Shown here in pieces: positions 23,097-40,825 of a DNA stretch of 64,000 bases. The stretch lies in contig CM062213.1 of NCBI GenBank assembly GCA_031216445.1, positions 10,231,501 through 10,295,500 of the forward strand, given 5' to 3'. Both the position numbers and the translations under genes were made by a program. Within the stretch, counting starts at the first letter, position 1. The number at the start of each line of letters is the position of its first letter. Origin of the DNA: Lateolabrax maculatus. Its lineage: Eukaryota; Chordata; Actinopteri; Acropomatiformes; Lateolabracidae. The notes beneath the pieces are model-generated. The model was not told the DNA's origin, made no database searches, and was given only the letters and a program-made list of their open reading frames with translations.

Positions 23097-24506
23097 TTTA
23101 TTATAAAACATTCAACAATATTCACTTCAAGTGGCTTCAATCAGTCCTGTGTTGCACACAAATGGTTCTGTTAAGTTCAGTTGAGGTAAAAGTTTTAAGT
23201 CTGGTTATAAATTAGCAGAAAAAAATGCTGTGGAAACACACACTACTCAAGGTCCCCCAGGAGAAAGTTGAAGGTATTCTTCAGTACATTTTTCACACCT
23301 CTGTCAGTGACTTTACTAATATAAACTTTGAATCAAAGTTTAATATGAATTAAATTTGTACACATGATGTATATGCTGTACATCATAAAAAATTAGAACG
23401 AATATACAAACAGAATGGAAATGAAAAGTTTCAGACCGTGTTCACACATCACAGCATGTCAAATCGTCTTTCTTGAGACAAAGGAAATAAAGAAATGTAC
23501 ACTGTACACCTCAGTGTGTGTACTTAGCTTGGTCCTCTAAGCTCTTGATTGAATTAAAGATTCTTTCATCTTGTTTTGCGTGAACCCAAAGGCAGGATAG
23601 AACAACTTTAATTTAAACACTCAAGATAGTCATTTTTTCAGTGATAATATTATATTTGTATTACAAAAGTATAAGGTTGTCTTATTCATAACAGAATGTT
23701 TAAAGTCCAACTAAAATTACAAGTCATATTTTTGGCCTGCTACAGCATACATACAGCATACTGTAAACCTCATGTCCTGTGTTCCCCTCTGAGGAAAAAA
23801 CAGAAACCAAAAAGGGAGAAATTTATATTTCATATTTTTTAGTTTCCTGATGGTGCTCCTTAGTTTTGCCTCAGTTCATCAGAATACCTTTAGTTCTCGG
23901 TCTCTGTAGATGGAGAACTTTTTTGCACAAAGCCAATCAAATCGCAAAATATTGAACCATATTGAGTAAAGCAGTAGCTACAGACTTTGAACAACCCACA
24001 TTAGCTTTCCTCCTTCCTATCTAACTTACGAACACCCTGTCTTGTCCTACACCTTAGTCTGTTGAACAAGCGACCAAACAACGGAAAAGTGCACTGCTAA
24101 CATCAGTTTTCAGAGTTAATTAACTCGTCAGATGCAGCACATTAAACAGCATGTAAATGTAACTGCAGATATCACTTTGGTCAGTTTAGATGCTGGTGTT
24201 CACTACTAACAACAAACTGAATGCAAACTGCTTGTGAGCTATGGTGCGGATTTGTTTAGTTTGCCCGCCAGCCACTCAGCCTGCCATCCCCCCCCCCCCC
24301 CGGCCTCTGAGAGCAACATGAGCATTTCTGATATTTCCCCCCCATCAAGAAACTTTTTTCTTCCTTTTAATAAAAAAACAAAACTATTAACAGCAAATTT
24401 TAAATAAAACGTTGGTGTTATTTTTGACCTTTTAAAGGAGATGACTAAATGTGATTTCTGTTGGACTTTAAAGCCTTGTGGCTCGCGGTGCCACCAAGGC
24501 TCATCA
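23097..24506 (-). other. Probable chchd4 3' UTR with poly(A) signal at 23097-23102
   Basis: An AATAAA hexamer on the minus strand lies at 23097-23102, about 1.4 kb past the chchd4 stop. No coding sequence intervenes. The length is unverified and a nearer signal could be used. A C homopolymer of about 14 bases occurs at 24288-24301. Confidence 0.4.
24288..24301. repeat. Poly(C) homopolymer
   Basis: About 14 consecutive C on the plus strand (G in the chchd4 transcript sense). The length may be unreliable because of sequencing. Confidence 0.85.
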
Positions 24507-25771
24507 TTAGCTTTCCACTGAGCCGTCTGTGTTGGGTTGTGCGGTATTAGAGTCCTGCTCAGTGGCAGATGTTGAGTTTGCACCTGACGTTTCTGCAGAG
24601 GCAGAGTCTTCTGAGGTCTGGTCTGTTTCTGACGATTGTTCTTGTGGCACCTTCTCATCTTCTTGAGGATAGAGCTCCGGGTAAAGCTGCATACACTCCT
24701 GCATGGCCCTGAACTGTTCCAGGCATTCAGAGCCCTTCACCTCCTCCTTGCTGTAGTGGAAACAGGAGAAGGCGTCCTTAAATTCAGTCCCACAGGGACC
24801 ACTGGCCATCCCACCCAGGCAGGGGCAGTTCCAGTTGATCTCCCCACTGGGAAGAATCAGACCTTGGAGGAGAGAGGAGGTTTAAGTTAATGCTTTTAGG
24901 GAATAAACTTTATTTACACTTCAACCAAGCTACAATTCAGCCTGACAACAGGTTCCTCTCTCACCTCGCTCCTCATATGGGTCATTGGGATCTTCCTCTA
25001 CAAGCTCAGCACTGCTGGGTGCTGCATGATCCTCTTTGGTGACAAAGATGATTCGGTCTTTACCTGTAAAATGTGGAAGGACAAAGCAAACAAATCGTCA
25101 GTAATATGTACCTTGGCACCTAATCCAACACAAAGGCTTGCTAAACGACTTTTATAGCCTCTATTTAACTTAATATTCTGAGTTTAACAAAGTAACAACA
25201 CAGGCTCAACAGCTGCGGGAGGATGGGAACAACTGGTTTAACAATTAACTGTAAGACAATCATGTTTTTTTTTTTATTGTTATATATATATATTTCTGCA
25301 AAGTAGAATCTATAGTTATTTTTCTCTGAAATCTAGTGGATCCCGAGTATAAAGCAGCATAAAATACTCAGTGAACAGTGAACCAGTTATCCAGCAGAAC
25401 CAGGAGTCACATGTTTTCATGATTTTAACGATAGACGAAACTTTGACTTATAGTTTCTACAAAGACAACCACAAGTTGAGTTATTGTACGAAACAACATG
25501 ACACATTTCACTGCTGCTGCTGCTGTTCAAGGTTAAACACTGTGATGGTTACAGTTAGATAACAGTCCTGGGCCGATGATGTCGCAGCTACAGACTTTTA
25601 CAGTCCCGATTCTCCTGAGAGAAAGAGGCTTGTCAATACACGTTTAGAAGCCGGACAATACACCAACATTCATGTTTCAGTCAGACTAAAGTCAACTTCA
25701 GAGTTAGCTTTTCCAGATAAGTTAGCCGCCGGTAGCGCAGCATGGTTACCTTCATCTCGGACCGAGCTCAT
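24507..25771 (-). CDS. chchd4: CHCHD4 / MIA40 mitochondrial import oxidoreductase
   Basis: Oxidative-folding receptor of the mitochondrial intermembrane space. It traps incoming small cysteine-rich proteins through a mixed disulfide and is re-oxidised by the sulfhydryl oxidase GFER/ALR. Three coding exons: 25771-25750 (only 22 nt), 25063-24965 and 24862-24507 (158 aa). The redox-active CPC is Cys53-Pro-Cys55 in NWNCPCLGG. The structural twin CX9C pairs are Cys64/Cys74 and Cys87/Cys97, identical in position to the human protein. No N-terminal presequence is visible, as in the animal protein. After YPELYPQEDEK (about residue 111) the tail is a low-complexity Glu/Ser/Thr/Ala stretch, longer and more Ser/Thr-rich than I expect for mammals. 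In teleosts the a/b paralogue cannot be assigned by eye. Confidence 0.96.
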
Positions 25772-26030
25772 TTCTTCACGCAGGGAACAGATTCAATTCC
25801 TCCTCTTGATTCACTACAACAGCTCCGAGGATCACGACTCTCACTGACACACAACACGACACAACATACAAATGTCAAAGGTTTTGGTTTTGGTCCGGCA
25901 TCGGCTAACTCAGCTAGCCTTGCTGCTGGAGTTCTTCTTCTTTTTCTCTATTTCCGGCAGCGCGGAGTCCGCGCGGCGCGCTGCTGCCCCCTGCAGGTCG
26001 ACGCGCAGCGGGCGGAAAAGGTCAAGACCG
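25772..26030 (-). promoter_or_regulatory. chchd4 promoter region
   Basis: Directly upstream of the chchd4 start. A GC/CpG-rich patch at about 25960-26020 contains GGCAGCGCGGAGTCCGCGCGG on the plus strand over positions 25956-25976. This fits a housekeeping CpG-type promoter. No TATA box is evident. Confidence 0.45.
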
Positions 26031-27201
26031 TCTCTGATGCTTGTGATTTCACACAGGGATGTTTTTTAAATAAAATGCGAAAACTTTGGTACGTACGATC
26101 CCCTCTAATTTTCTGATGAGTTTTTATTTCTCCGTTACAGAACAGTGTATTACTTCTTGACAAGAGAGAGGAGAAATGTGATATTCAGAGGGAAATACAA
26201 ACAATCCACATTTCTCCTCCTTTTTCTGAGCTTGTCTATTTATTTGTAATGTGTACTATGCACTTTAAATAATCTTACTTACAATAACTATTTTTAGGGG
26301 TGGGAGATTAGGATAAAGGTAATATTGACATAATAACAAAATCTATCTTTATAAATGTTGTACTAACATACAATCACGATGTAAAATTGGAAAATTGGAA
26401 ATCATCTTATTCAGATGACTCTCTGGGGTTTTACTCAAATAATTCTACAATTGTCAAAAAATTAATACTCTCATGTACTGTAGATCACAATATATGGAAT
26501 CCCGATCCTTATATGAAGAGGAATTTTAATAATTAATGAGCCCCAGTGGTAGCTATAGAGCATATATGAACTCAAAATATTGTTTAATTGTTGAAACATT
26601 TTACTTAAAACACCACCCATTTAGCAGTTATATATATAATGTCTTCATAGGAGGTTATAAACGTTGGCAAAAACTGTAAATTAATAAACACTTGTGGGTG
26701 TCTTTAATTTGCTTACAACTACATTATAGTGTGTTATGAACCATTTATTAAATGTTTATATAGTGCTTGTATATGCTTGACACAGTGGTTAAGGAAATAT
26801 GCCAATCTTAAAGTTGACCTATTACAATTAGTCTATTAGGTCAAAACATAGACCAAGTAAACTCTAAAAGACAATTCCCAGGGTATCATTTGACTGAAGC
26901 TCTAAAACCTCAGACATAGAAATGAAAATTTTTTTTATGGTACTGACATCAATACAAGGTAACCAAAAAAACATCAAATACTGTTGGGTGAATTGGGAAA
27001 GTACATATTACTTATAGATTATACTCTGTTAATACTAACACCACATTGCAAAAAAAAAGCCCAGAAACATAATTGTATAAAAGGAGACACAACCCTTCAC
27101 TGAACCCAAAAGGCAACTTTTCATCAGATGAAAAATCACATGATTCTGTATATTCAACAAGTAGAAGAATCAAAAGATTAAGCCTTTTTCCACAAAAAAG
27201 T
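26031..27201. other. AT-rich spacer between sec61a1 3' end and chchd4 promoter
   Basis: About 1.2 kb, strongly AT-rich, with no exon, RNA gene or clear repeat that I can support. Confidence 0.5.
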
Positions 27202-28193
27202 TTTATTGAGAATGTTTTTTATAAGTTTGTTCTGAAATGAATTTATTTTTACATATTCAAAAGACTTATCTTACACTTATAAGACAAATTCAAAGTTATT
27301 CAATGCATGGCCTATGTACAGAAAATCATAATTAGTCATGTGTGAAAAAGTGATTAATGCCAGAATACTCATGGCAGACAATTGAAAAAAACAAAACAGA
27401 AAAAAAAATCTTAGGAAGTGGATAAGAAAAATGAATGTGACGTGAGTGAATACTGCAGCTCCCTGGGAATGCCACATATTAAAACAGTGAGGACCCTTTT
27501 ATTGAATGGTTCATCAGCTGACTGTGCACAAAAATCAGTTCTTCTGACAGGCGGACCCCAATCTGAGCTCCACATCCTCTTCTTACAAGACCCTGTTCAA
27601 ATAACAGCTATGACACAGGGTCACAAATCAGGAAAATTACAGTACTTGACTCAGCAATCGACAGTTCAGCTTCTGGTCCACACCTTTACGTAATTGGCAG
27701 GTTGATAGAAAAACAAAATAAAGCTGAAAGTAAAAGTATAAACTAAGGTAACACCAAGCAGAACATTGAGTGTTTTTATGCACACAGCAGGCAGTTGACC
27801 TCCGTCATCCGTGTTGAGTATGCCTGCATACTGAAGCGCTCACTTGTCAGTCTGAAAAAAGGATCAAACTCCCACAGGACTTCATTTCATTCACAAAGGA
27901 CGCCTTTAAATGAATCTGGGGGAGCTGTAGTCTGGAGTCAGTTAGAAAATCTGATGATGATGTACAACTGAAATGTCAGTCTCTGTGTTACTTTGGAAGA
28001 TACGTGGAGGGAGCAGCAAGCTGTATAGCCCCAGCGCCTCGCAAGTTCCCATTTCAGCTGAGATTCCTGAAGATTCCTCAAACATCCTGAAACTCGAGAG
28101 CTGATGATGCAGGGGCTTCACATAGATGTAAAATAAATGCAAGGTTGGTGATCCTAATAAAAGCTGGTGTAAGGTGGGAGGATATGGGTTTTT
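27202..28193 (-). other. sec61a1 3' UTR with poly(A) signal at 27202-27207
   Basis: Canonical AATAAA on the minus strand at 27202-27207, about 990 bases past the stop codon, with no coding frame between. The sequence between is unique-looking. The end is inferred, not demonstrated. Confidence 0.5.
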
Positions 28194-33650
<5,457 letters not shown>

Positions 33651-33880
33651 GATGTCCCGACTGTTACACCTCTGTGCGCCCTTAACGTGTCAATCTGACC
33701 GGACTCGATCATCGACTACTACCGAGCCACCGGGAGGAGGAGGAGGAAGAGGAGGAGCGGCGGGAGGAGGAAGAGGAGGAGGGACGTTAGAGACACGTCA
33801 CCGCTACGGACGCGAGCAGCGAGGATTTAAAGACCCGGGCTGCCACGGACATGTACAGTTAGGACCTGCGGTGCAAACCT
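33651..33880 (-). promoter_or_regulatory. sec61a1 5' UTR and promoter
   Basis: On the minus strand, reading toward the gene, there is a TTTAAA element (33826-33831), then TGACGTGT (33793-33800), which resembles the ATF6/XBP1-type core, then a polypyrimidine tract (33731-33787) of CTCCTCCTCTTCC type, then the leader with a small upstream ORF. CCGTGG occurs at 33843-33848. SEC61A1 is an unfolded-protein-response target in mammals, so a TGACGTG-type site fits, but no full CCAAT-N9-CCACG element is present. All site assignments are by eye. Confidence 0.35.
33692..33712 (-). other. Upstream ORF start in the sec61a1 leader
   Basis: An upstream ATG at 33712 opens a frame (MIESGQIDTLRAHRG...) that runs through the sec61a1 start codon in another frame, splices at the same donor and terminates at TGA early in exon 2, for 28 codons in total. 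The -3 base is T, so it would be weakly recognised and leaky. It matters only if transcription begins upstream of 33712. Confidence 0.4.
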
Positions 33881-33980
33881 GCTTTTCAGATAAGATAAGA
33901 GTGTACAACACGTAGTCAGTTTTACTAGGAAAAGTCCATTTTGGATTTATTTTCATATCAATTATTTCGCATATCTCAGT

Positions 33981-34039
33981 TTCTTCTTCTTCTTCTTCTT
34001 CTTCTTCTTCTTCTTCTTCTTCTTCTTCTTCTTCTTCTT
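33981..34039. repeat. (TTC)n microsatellite
   Basis: About 19 to 20 uninterrupted TTC units shortly upstream of the sec61a1 promoter. Purine/pyrimidine mirror-type DNA. Confidence 0.95.
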
Positions 34040-37000
34040 GTGTTTATATATTTTGTGCCTTTCTGACCGTGTTTCCAAGTTGGCTGAAATACTCATGGAT
34101 GTATAAAAAGAATAAATACCTTATACACAGACTTCATACAGACTATGTCATTGTTTGCTGACGTTAATGTAGAAAAAAAAAAAACGATTTAAAAAACTAG
34201 TTGTAATGTTAGATTACAGATACATTAGAGATAGTTTTATCTCTGTTATTCAGAAAACAATGCAACGTCATCAAATAATAATAATGATAATAATAATTAT
34301 TATTTGTCTATTTGTCTTCAAACCGTCTCAATAAGTGGCATTTTTGTGTTGCTTTTAATTCACTTTAATATTCCATTATATCATGGCTGGAAACTCTGGA
34401 GTTGGAGTCTCTTAGGTTGTCTGTGTGAGTTGTTGTTTGAATGTTTAGTAGTATGCACGACTGAAGCACAATTAAAAACTGAATGGTAGGTACAAGGTGC
34501 AAATTTACACTTCATCTCTATTATATTTCAGATGGAAATGTTATACTTTTAACTTTACTATATTTATTTGACAGCTGTAGTTTCTAGTTACTTTGCTGAA
34601 TAAGAGGTTGAAATCATTAAAATGCTGCTTATATGTTACTGCATTGATAATATTAATCAATGATACAAGACGTAATAATTTAACACTCTGAAGAGGCCAT
34701 TTGGTATAATAAATATTTTTACTGTTTATTTAGGATTACTACTACTTTTTACTTCAGTCAAATTTTGAATGCACGAGCACAATGTTACATAGTATTCCTA
34801 CTTTTGCGTAAGTGAAGGATCTGACTACTTCATTCACTGCTGCTGAAATATGGATAAAGGGAAAGAAACAAGTACCTGCCAAATTATTTAAATGTTTCCA
34901 CAGTGACGTCACGTCACTTTAAGAAGCTACACTTTTGGCTTGAGGCAGCAAAACTACTCTCACAAGCAGGCATTTGCTCTTCCACTATTCCTCCCTCCAT
35001 GAATACATACATGTCTCCACCAGAGAGCAGCAACGGCCTGAAAACGATCTCATTCAGGAAACACTGACTGAAGACAGTTTGAGACAGAGCTTCTCTCAGC
35101 CAGCCTGCTTGTAAACAAAGGCAGAGCCACACATGCATGAAGGGGCTGACGATTTATTTAAATTAAAGGAACACTTTACAATGTCATGCAGTAGCTCCGC
35201 AATAAATCCTTAATTTGTAGAGATTATGTTAAGTATTTGTGTTTGAGAGATGCTGATTTGTGTCAAATAATAGTCTGAGTAATAGGCAACACCATAGACT
35301 TTCACCAACAACCAAAGAAGCACCACAGACAGCAGTATGTTGACTGCATGGCAAAAAGGTTGAGTACATGTCCAAGAGATGTCTCAGTTTCAATGTAATC
35401 TTTTTTTTTTCTTTCTTTCTTTCTTTCTTTCTTTCTTTCAAGAATGCAGTAGAAGATGAGTATCGGTCAACAGGATGTCGTAAAAAGTTGGAGAAGCATT
35501 TCTCACTTAGTTGAAATAGGAGGACGGCACACGATGCGTAGCAGAGAAAGAGTTCAGCCTTTCAGAGCACTCCCTGATAACAGAGTGCCCATAGTGTTGG
35601 GGCACAAGCGAAAAGATAAGAGAGAGTCTGTTTCAGAATCAAGCCTTATCTAAGGTTGTGTCTGTTGACAGGGAGGCTCTTCATTTTGTTCTCACACTGC
35701 AGGACACAGGTGTGCAGGGGTCAATGTGCAAGTCTCTCAAAAACCTCACTGAGGCCCTTTCTGAACAATATGCCACCATTGCATCAGATCAACTCTAGAA
35801 GTAGACACAGAACTTTAAAGGTCAACAGCCCCAGGCTACATGGATGGTGAATACAGAACAACAGATCACCAGAGTGATTGTATGTGTAAAGTGAAAGTTA
35901 CCTCCAATTAAAGCAAGTAAATGCAGGCAACCAGTTGACACTCTAAGAACAAAACAATAGTCCGTAACATAATCCCTCATAAAACTGTGAGTTGTCTTTT
36001 GTTTTTGCCTTGTTTTTCATTATTATTTTTGAGCAATTTATGTTTGCTTTTTATATTTAAGTAGGGAGATGACAGCTGGGAAATGGCATGCCAGGTGTAG
36101 TAGTAATATTCACTTAAGCAGTGCATATTGAACTGATTACAGTATTTACTGGTCCAAATCAATAGACAAAAGTAACATATTTTCCACAATTTCTGAGCTT
36201 TGAGTAATGCTAGCATTAATGATAACGACATCTGTGTGTATCTCAAGCTTACACACTGTTAATGTATCACTTTTCTTTGCCAGTCCTACACGCCGACATG
36301 GACATTGGCAGCTGGGATTACATAACAGTGTTTGCTGTAACGTGAAGGAATGTGGAATTCCTTTAAGAGAAAATATTGTTATTTTATTCCTTTGCCCTTT
36401 TTCCTCACATTTATCTCATTCACCCTCCTCTGATGCAAGAGATCACCGAAAACCAGGTCACTCACCACACACAATCCCTCTCCATAAAGGAGATCAAGGG
36501 GCCCACATTCACCTTTAATTTGAATTTGTTTTGGGTATGTTTGAATTGTTTTATTTCTGATTCATTACTGCCCATCTATGTGTGTGCAAAGCAGATTATC
36601 AAGATGGTACATTACTAGGACAGGGGAATCCTGAAGTAGGGGGGTAAAAGCAGATTTCAGGATTTGGAAAGGCTTTGGAAAGGCCACAATCTAATGTTTA
36701 CAGTGACGGGATAATAATATGTTCTCTGCCATGTCCCACCACCCTCGATTATCCGTGATGTTCTTCCAGGGGAGGGGGGGAAAGTGGGTGCCTCCTCACA
36801 AGAAACTGGGTGGGAGTAAAGAGTCACAAGATCACCATGAGACTGAGCGGTGTGAGTCACTCCCTGCTCAGCTGTCTTAACAGAAGGTCTACAACACTTG
36901 TCACTCAAGAAAAGCTTGTTTAGACATCTCTATCTCTACATCTGTGCCCTTGTTTTCATATTTTCTTATCCTCTTAAAACCCCTTTAATGCCTGATTTTT

Positions 37001-37544
37001 ATTATATGGTGGATTATTTGTGTGGGGGTGGTCACTGTGGTTCGCTGTAGACCAGGGCTATGGTGTCTAACGTCTGAGCAGCCTTCAGTGTTCTGATTCA
37101 GAAGGTCCTCCCTGTGGAAAACAGCTGATCTCTTGGCGACCCACAGACTGCCGATATACTCCATCATGACAGTCATACAGTATATCGGCTGTACTAGGGG
37201 TCAGGGGTTAATGTCACTGGGTTTTACCTGGTGGATTTAATTTTCCCCGTAATCCACTATGGTGGAAGAACACTGTGTCCTTGACCTCATGCACCAGGTT
37301 ATGTAAACATCTATAGATCAAAGACCTCTTGACTTCCCCCTGCAGCCATTTTCTCACACAGCTTTAGAGGGTTAATGAAGAACAGCTCGGCTCTTCAGCT
37401 TTAAATAAATGGTGTCAGGTTTGTTACAGTGACTGCATCAAATATGGAGGGAAAAGTCTCTAAAAGTGAAGCTCACAGTCTGAACTTCACCCATGTAGTT
37501 GTGCCGTTTATATCCAAATCATGGGACGAGAGAGCCAGAACACA
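34040..37544. other. Gene-free stretch upstream of sec61a1
   Basis: No exon with paired splice sites or known domain on either strand. It contains the CTTT tract at 35401-35439 and an 11-bp inverted repeat GCCGATATACT (37150-37160 and 37179-37189). Confidence 0.5.
35401..35439. repeat. T-run plus (CTTT)n microsatellite
   Basis: Ten T followed by about seven CTTT units. Simple repeat. Confidence 0.95.
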
Positions 37545-37985
37545 ACAAAACTAGGAGCCTGCAGCCGTGCTCGCAGCTCTGTGAGGTTGTATTTTAGGCA
37601 CAGTGGTGCTTTGAGCAAAATGCTTACACCAGCATGCTGACATGCTCACGATGTCAGCATGCTGGTGTTCAGCAGGTATAATGTTCACCATGTTAGTTAG
37701 TGTTTCAGAACGCCAACATCGGCTAATTAGCACTACGTGAAGCCCAGCCGAGACTGAGGGGAAAACCATTTGTTCTGCAGGAATTTAGTCATAATCCAAA
37801 GTGTTGGACAAATTAAGCTTTGACGTGACGATGGCGCTACATGGAAAGTGAATCACTAACGTTGTTGCAATTCATCCCGAGGGCGACGTGAACAGCCGTA
37901 CACAGTTTCATAGCAATCCAGCCAACTGAGATATAGATATTACAGTCTGGACCAAAGTGATAGACTGGTAACTAAAACAGGTCAC
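37545..37985 (+). repeat. Interspersed repeat of a type common in percomorph fish
   Basis: Recognised from its conserved phrases: GGCACAGTGGTGCTTTGAGC, the palindromic AGCATGCTGACAT unit, GACGATGGCGCTACATGGAA, CATAGCAATCCAGCCAAC and CAGTCTGGACCAAAGTGATA. I know these from many percomorph intergenic regions. An 18-bp perfect hairpin lies within it (37626-37643 / 37651-37668, loop of 7). There is no coding capacity. Its class (SINE or DNA-element derived) is not settled by this copy. Confidence 0.7.
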
Positions 37986-38885
37986 TGTACATAAACCTGA
38001 AGTCCCTCTCAATTTACGGAAAGACTTTACAGAAGAGTGAAAGGAGTAGAGGAATACAGAAAAAAGTGATGTGGGATATCTAAATTGGAGATGAAGCTTT
38101 GTAAATAATAGCACCTTGAAATCTCAGAGGGGTCCAGTGGTGAGGTGTTTGCTGTGTTTGCTTTTGTCGTCCTGCTTATCTCACTCTTAACAGCTGTGCT
38201 CAGTGCAGCTTCGATGTAACAGTGTTATGTAACTTGTTTAAAGCTTCCCTGACCTTTGTGCTCTTAACATAAACACAGACATGACAGCCAGATGACCCCA
38301 GTGGATGTGTGTAGAGTTGTTTTAACAAAATGAATGGCAAAGTGTCTTAAAAAGACCCCTTGTTGATACCTTTAATGTTTAGAATATGAGACAACAGCTA
38401 AATCTCTTCCTTACTGCAAAATAAATACAATACAATAAATACAGTTTAAAGACAATCAACAGACATCTTTAAGACAACCTGCCGAAATATTCCTTCCCTT
38501 GAAATGAACAAGCTGACATGACATGAAGCCATTATCACTGCTCACTGCTATAGTCTTTATTACAGTAATTAAAAGTCATCCAGTGAGATCCATGAGAGCG
38601 TGTTACTCGACTGCTAAGGACTTTTCATTGAAACACACCTCCTCCGCCCACATACAGACACACTCACTCATTATAATCCATCTACGGGCACTGCAATTAC
38701 TTCATGGACAGAGTCTGGTGTCACGACATGTATGAAGTGGAAAATGTGGGGAGGATTAATGCAGCCATGTTTTAACCAGCAGAGGACCAAAACAATCCCA
38801 CTGACAGGAGAATGTGGTCTTTAACTGGACTGCAGTCATCAGGCTTAATCCAGATTATTCCAGACTACGAACTGTACACTCATAG

Positions 38886-39058
38886 CTGTCTCTGCCTGTC
38901 TTGTCTTGTCTGGGTTATTTTAAGCACACATACTCATACACTTTGCTGTGGTTGCTGCAGGGAAAATGAGTGTGCGTGTGCTGTTATGTGAACACAAATA
39001 CCCCTTTTCTCCACATCTTTTTGGGTGGTTTGACTGGCCGAGAAAGGTCTTCTCTTTT
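38886..39058 (+). repeat. Diverged repeat pair, left member
   Basis: Similar to 42338-42500: shared order of TCTTGTCTGG, TTATTTTAAGC, GTTGCTGCAGGGA, GTGTGCGTGTGCTGT and TGGTTTGACTGG-like blocks, with many substitutions. The pair is direct and about 3.4 kb apart. It is either an old local duplication or two copies of an old dispersed repeat. Confidence 0.5.
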
Positions 39059-40825
39059 TAAAAGGCACACACAGGTTTACTTCAGTCATGCACATCATGC
39101 CTTCGCATGCTCACATACATACTCACTCTCATTTAAAATGCTCAGAAATATCATCTTCACAGCACATGTTTCTCAGCTGCAGTTACATTCCCTAAAATCA
39201 GGCCCAAAGGTAGTGTGAGGTGTCAGTATCGCACACATCACTCTTCTTTTCCTCCACTCACAGCCTCTTAGTCCTTGTGTTGACTGACTTTAATGTTATT
39301 TATTACATCTAACTGGCCGTTTAACTATTAAAACATACAAACACGTGGCAAATTAAAGGAAAAACCTTTGTAAATTTTGTGAAGAAACATAACAAATGAG
39401 TAACATATTTAGTGTTCGAAATTGCAATAGGGAAAGAGCTAAGTGACTTTGTAATGTTTTTGGGGGACATATGGTGAAATACTTCAGCCACAAAGACTCA
39501 GACTGGCTGGTGTTTCAGTTGGAACATTAATGATGTCTGCATTTAGATCTTTAGGAAATGTACAGGCCTGTATGCTGGACCCCTTCAGTCTACTGGCTCT
39601 TTTATGCTGTTGGGGACACTTCTCTTGCATGATTTAACTGCCTTTGTCCACTAAGAGGGGAAGGTCACTCGAATCAATATAGAGTTATTCTGTTTGATCA
39701 CCTTTATCCCATGATGAAATGTTTCTATCCTGGTGGGAGTGGTCTCTTGCAGGATGAAAAGGCCTCCATCCACAGGACATGAAGGGTTGCTGAATGATTT
39801 GATTATTATAAAAACATTGTGAATCATGTACTGTACTATGTCCTTCAGAGTCAAAAGATGGGAGATTTTGGACTGACATGTTAGTGCACGGTCAGACCAG
39901 AAAGCATAACAAAAAAACTACTTTTCCCATCCTCACGGTATAGGTGCTTCTGCATAGAAGCTTGGTGCACATAATACCTACTTGTGGTCTTGGTTGCTGA
40001 CTTGATTGGTCTGACAGTGAAATCACAAAAATTGGGATGGACATTTGTCACTCTTGTATAGATCAAACGATTGATATATTAATTAAGAAACATTGGAAGA
40101 GTTCAGTAATTAAGATAATCATTAGTTGCTGCCATATATTCAAAATGGTGTGCTTTTTATCAATGGAGGATTGCAGCTGTTTTGAAGGCAGTGGTGACCC
40201 GACACATTACCTGGACAGTTCTTGTTCTTTAGTCTAATGTATCACCCATCTTTAGAAATATGTAAAATAGACAATGTGGCATTGTTCAACAGACAGTCTT
40301 GTGGATTTGGTAATATAAATAGTACATATAAATAGAACAGCTGTTGATGGCCTGACACAACCCGTGATGGCAGCTGCAGAGAAATAAGACAAAACAGTCA
40401 GTTATATAATCCTCATTTGGTTCCATCCAAAATAATCTATCTATATGTCTATCTATCTACCTAGCCTTGAAAGTTCATACGTTTCGGCTCATGTTCATTA
40501 GCCCCTCAGGGACAAAGGTTAAAGAGGTGATAAGTCTTTACATGAGACTCTAAAGGACAGTGCCAAGACAGGGTTACTACTGCTATAGAGTTAGAACTGT
40601 GATACAAGTGACCTGAAATGAAAATGGGACATCAGCTGTAAGGACAGAGCGTGTGTTCAGGTTTATTGTATCATAAATTCTTCCTCTGATGAACATTTTA
40701 TTCATTTTATTCCTCCTGGTGGCCGTGCGTTGTTATCTGATCGATCTGTTGACCAGGGTTCAAGGAGGATTGCGTAACAGGCTATGAGATCATATGAGAC
40801 ATTCGTTCGGTACATTATTCTGAAA

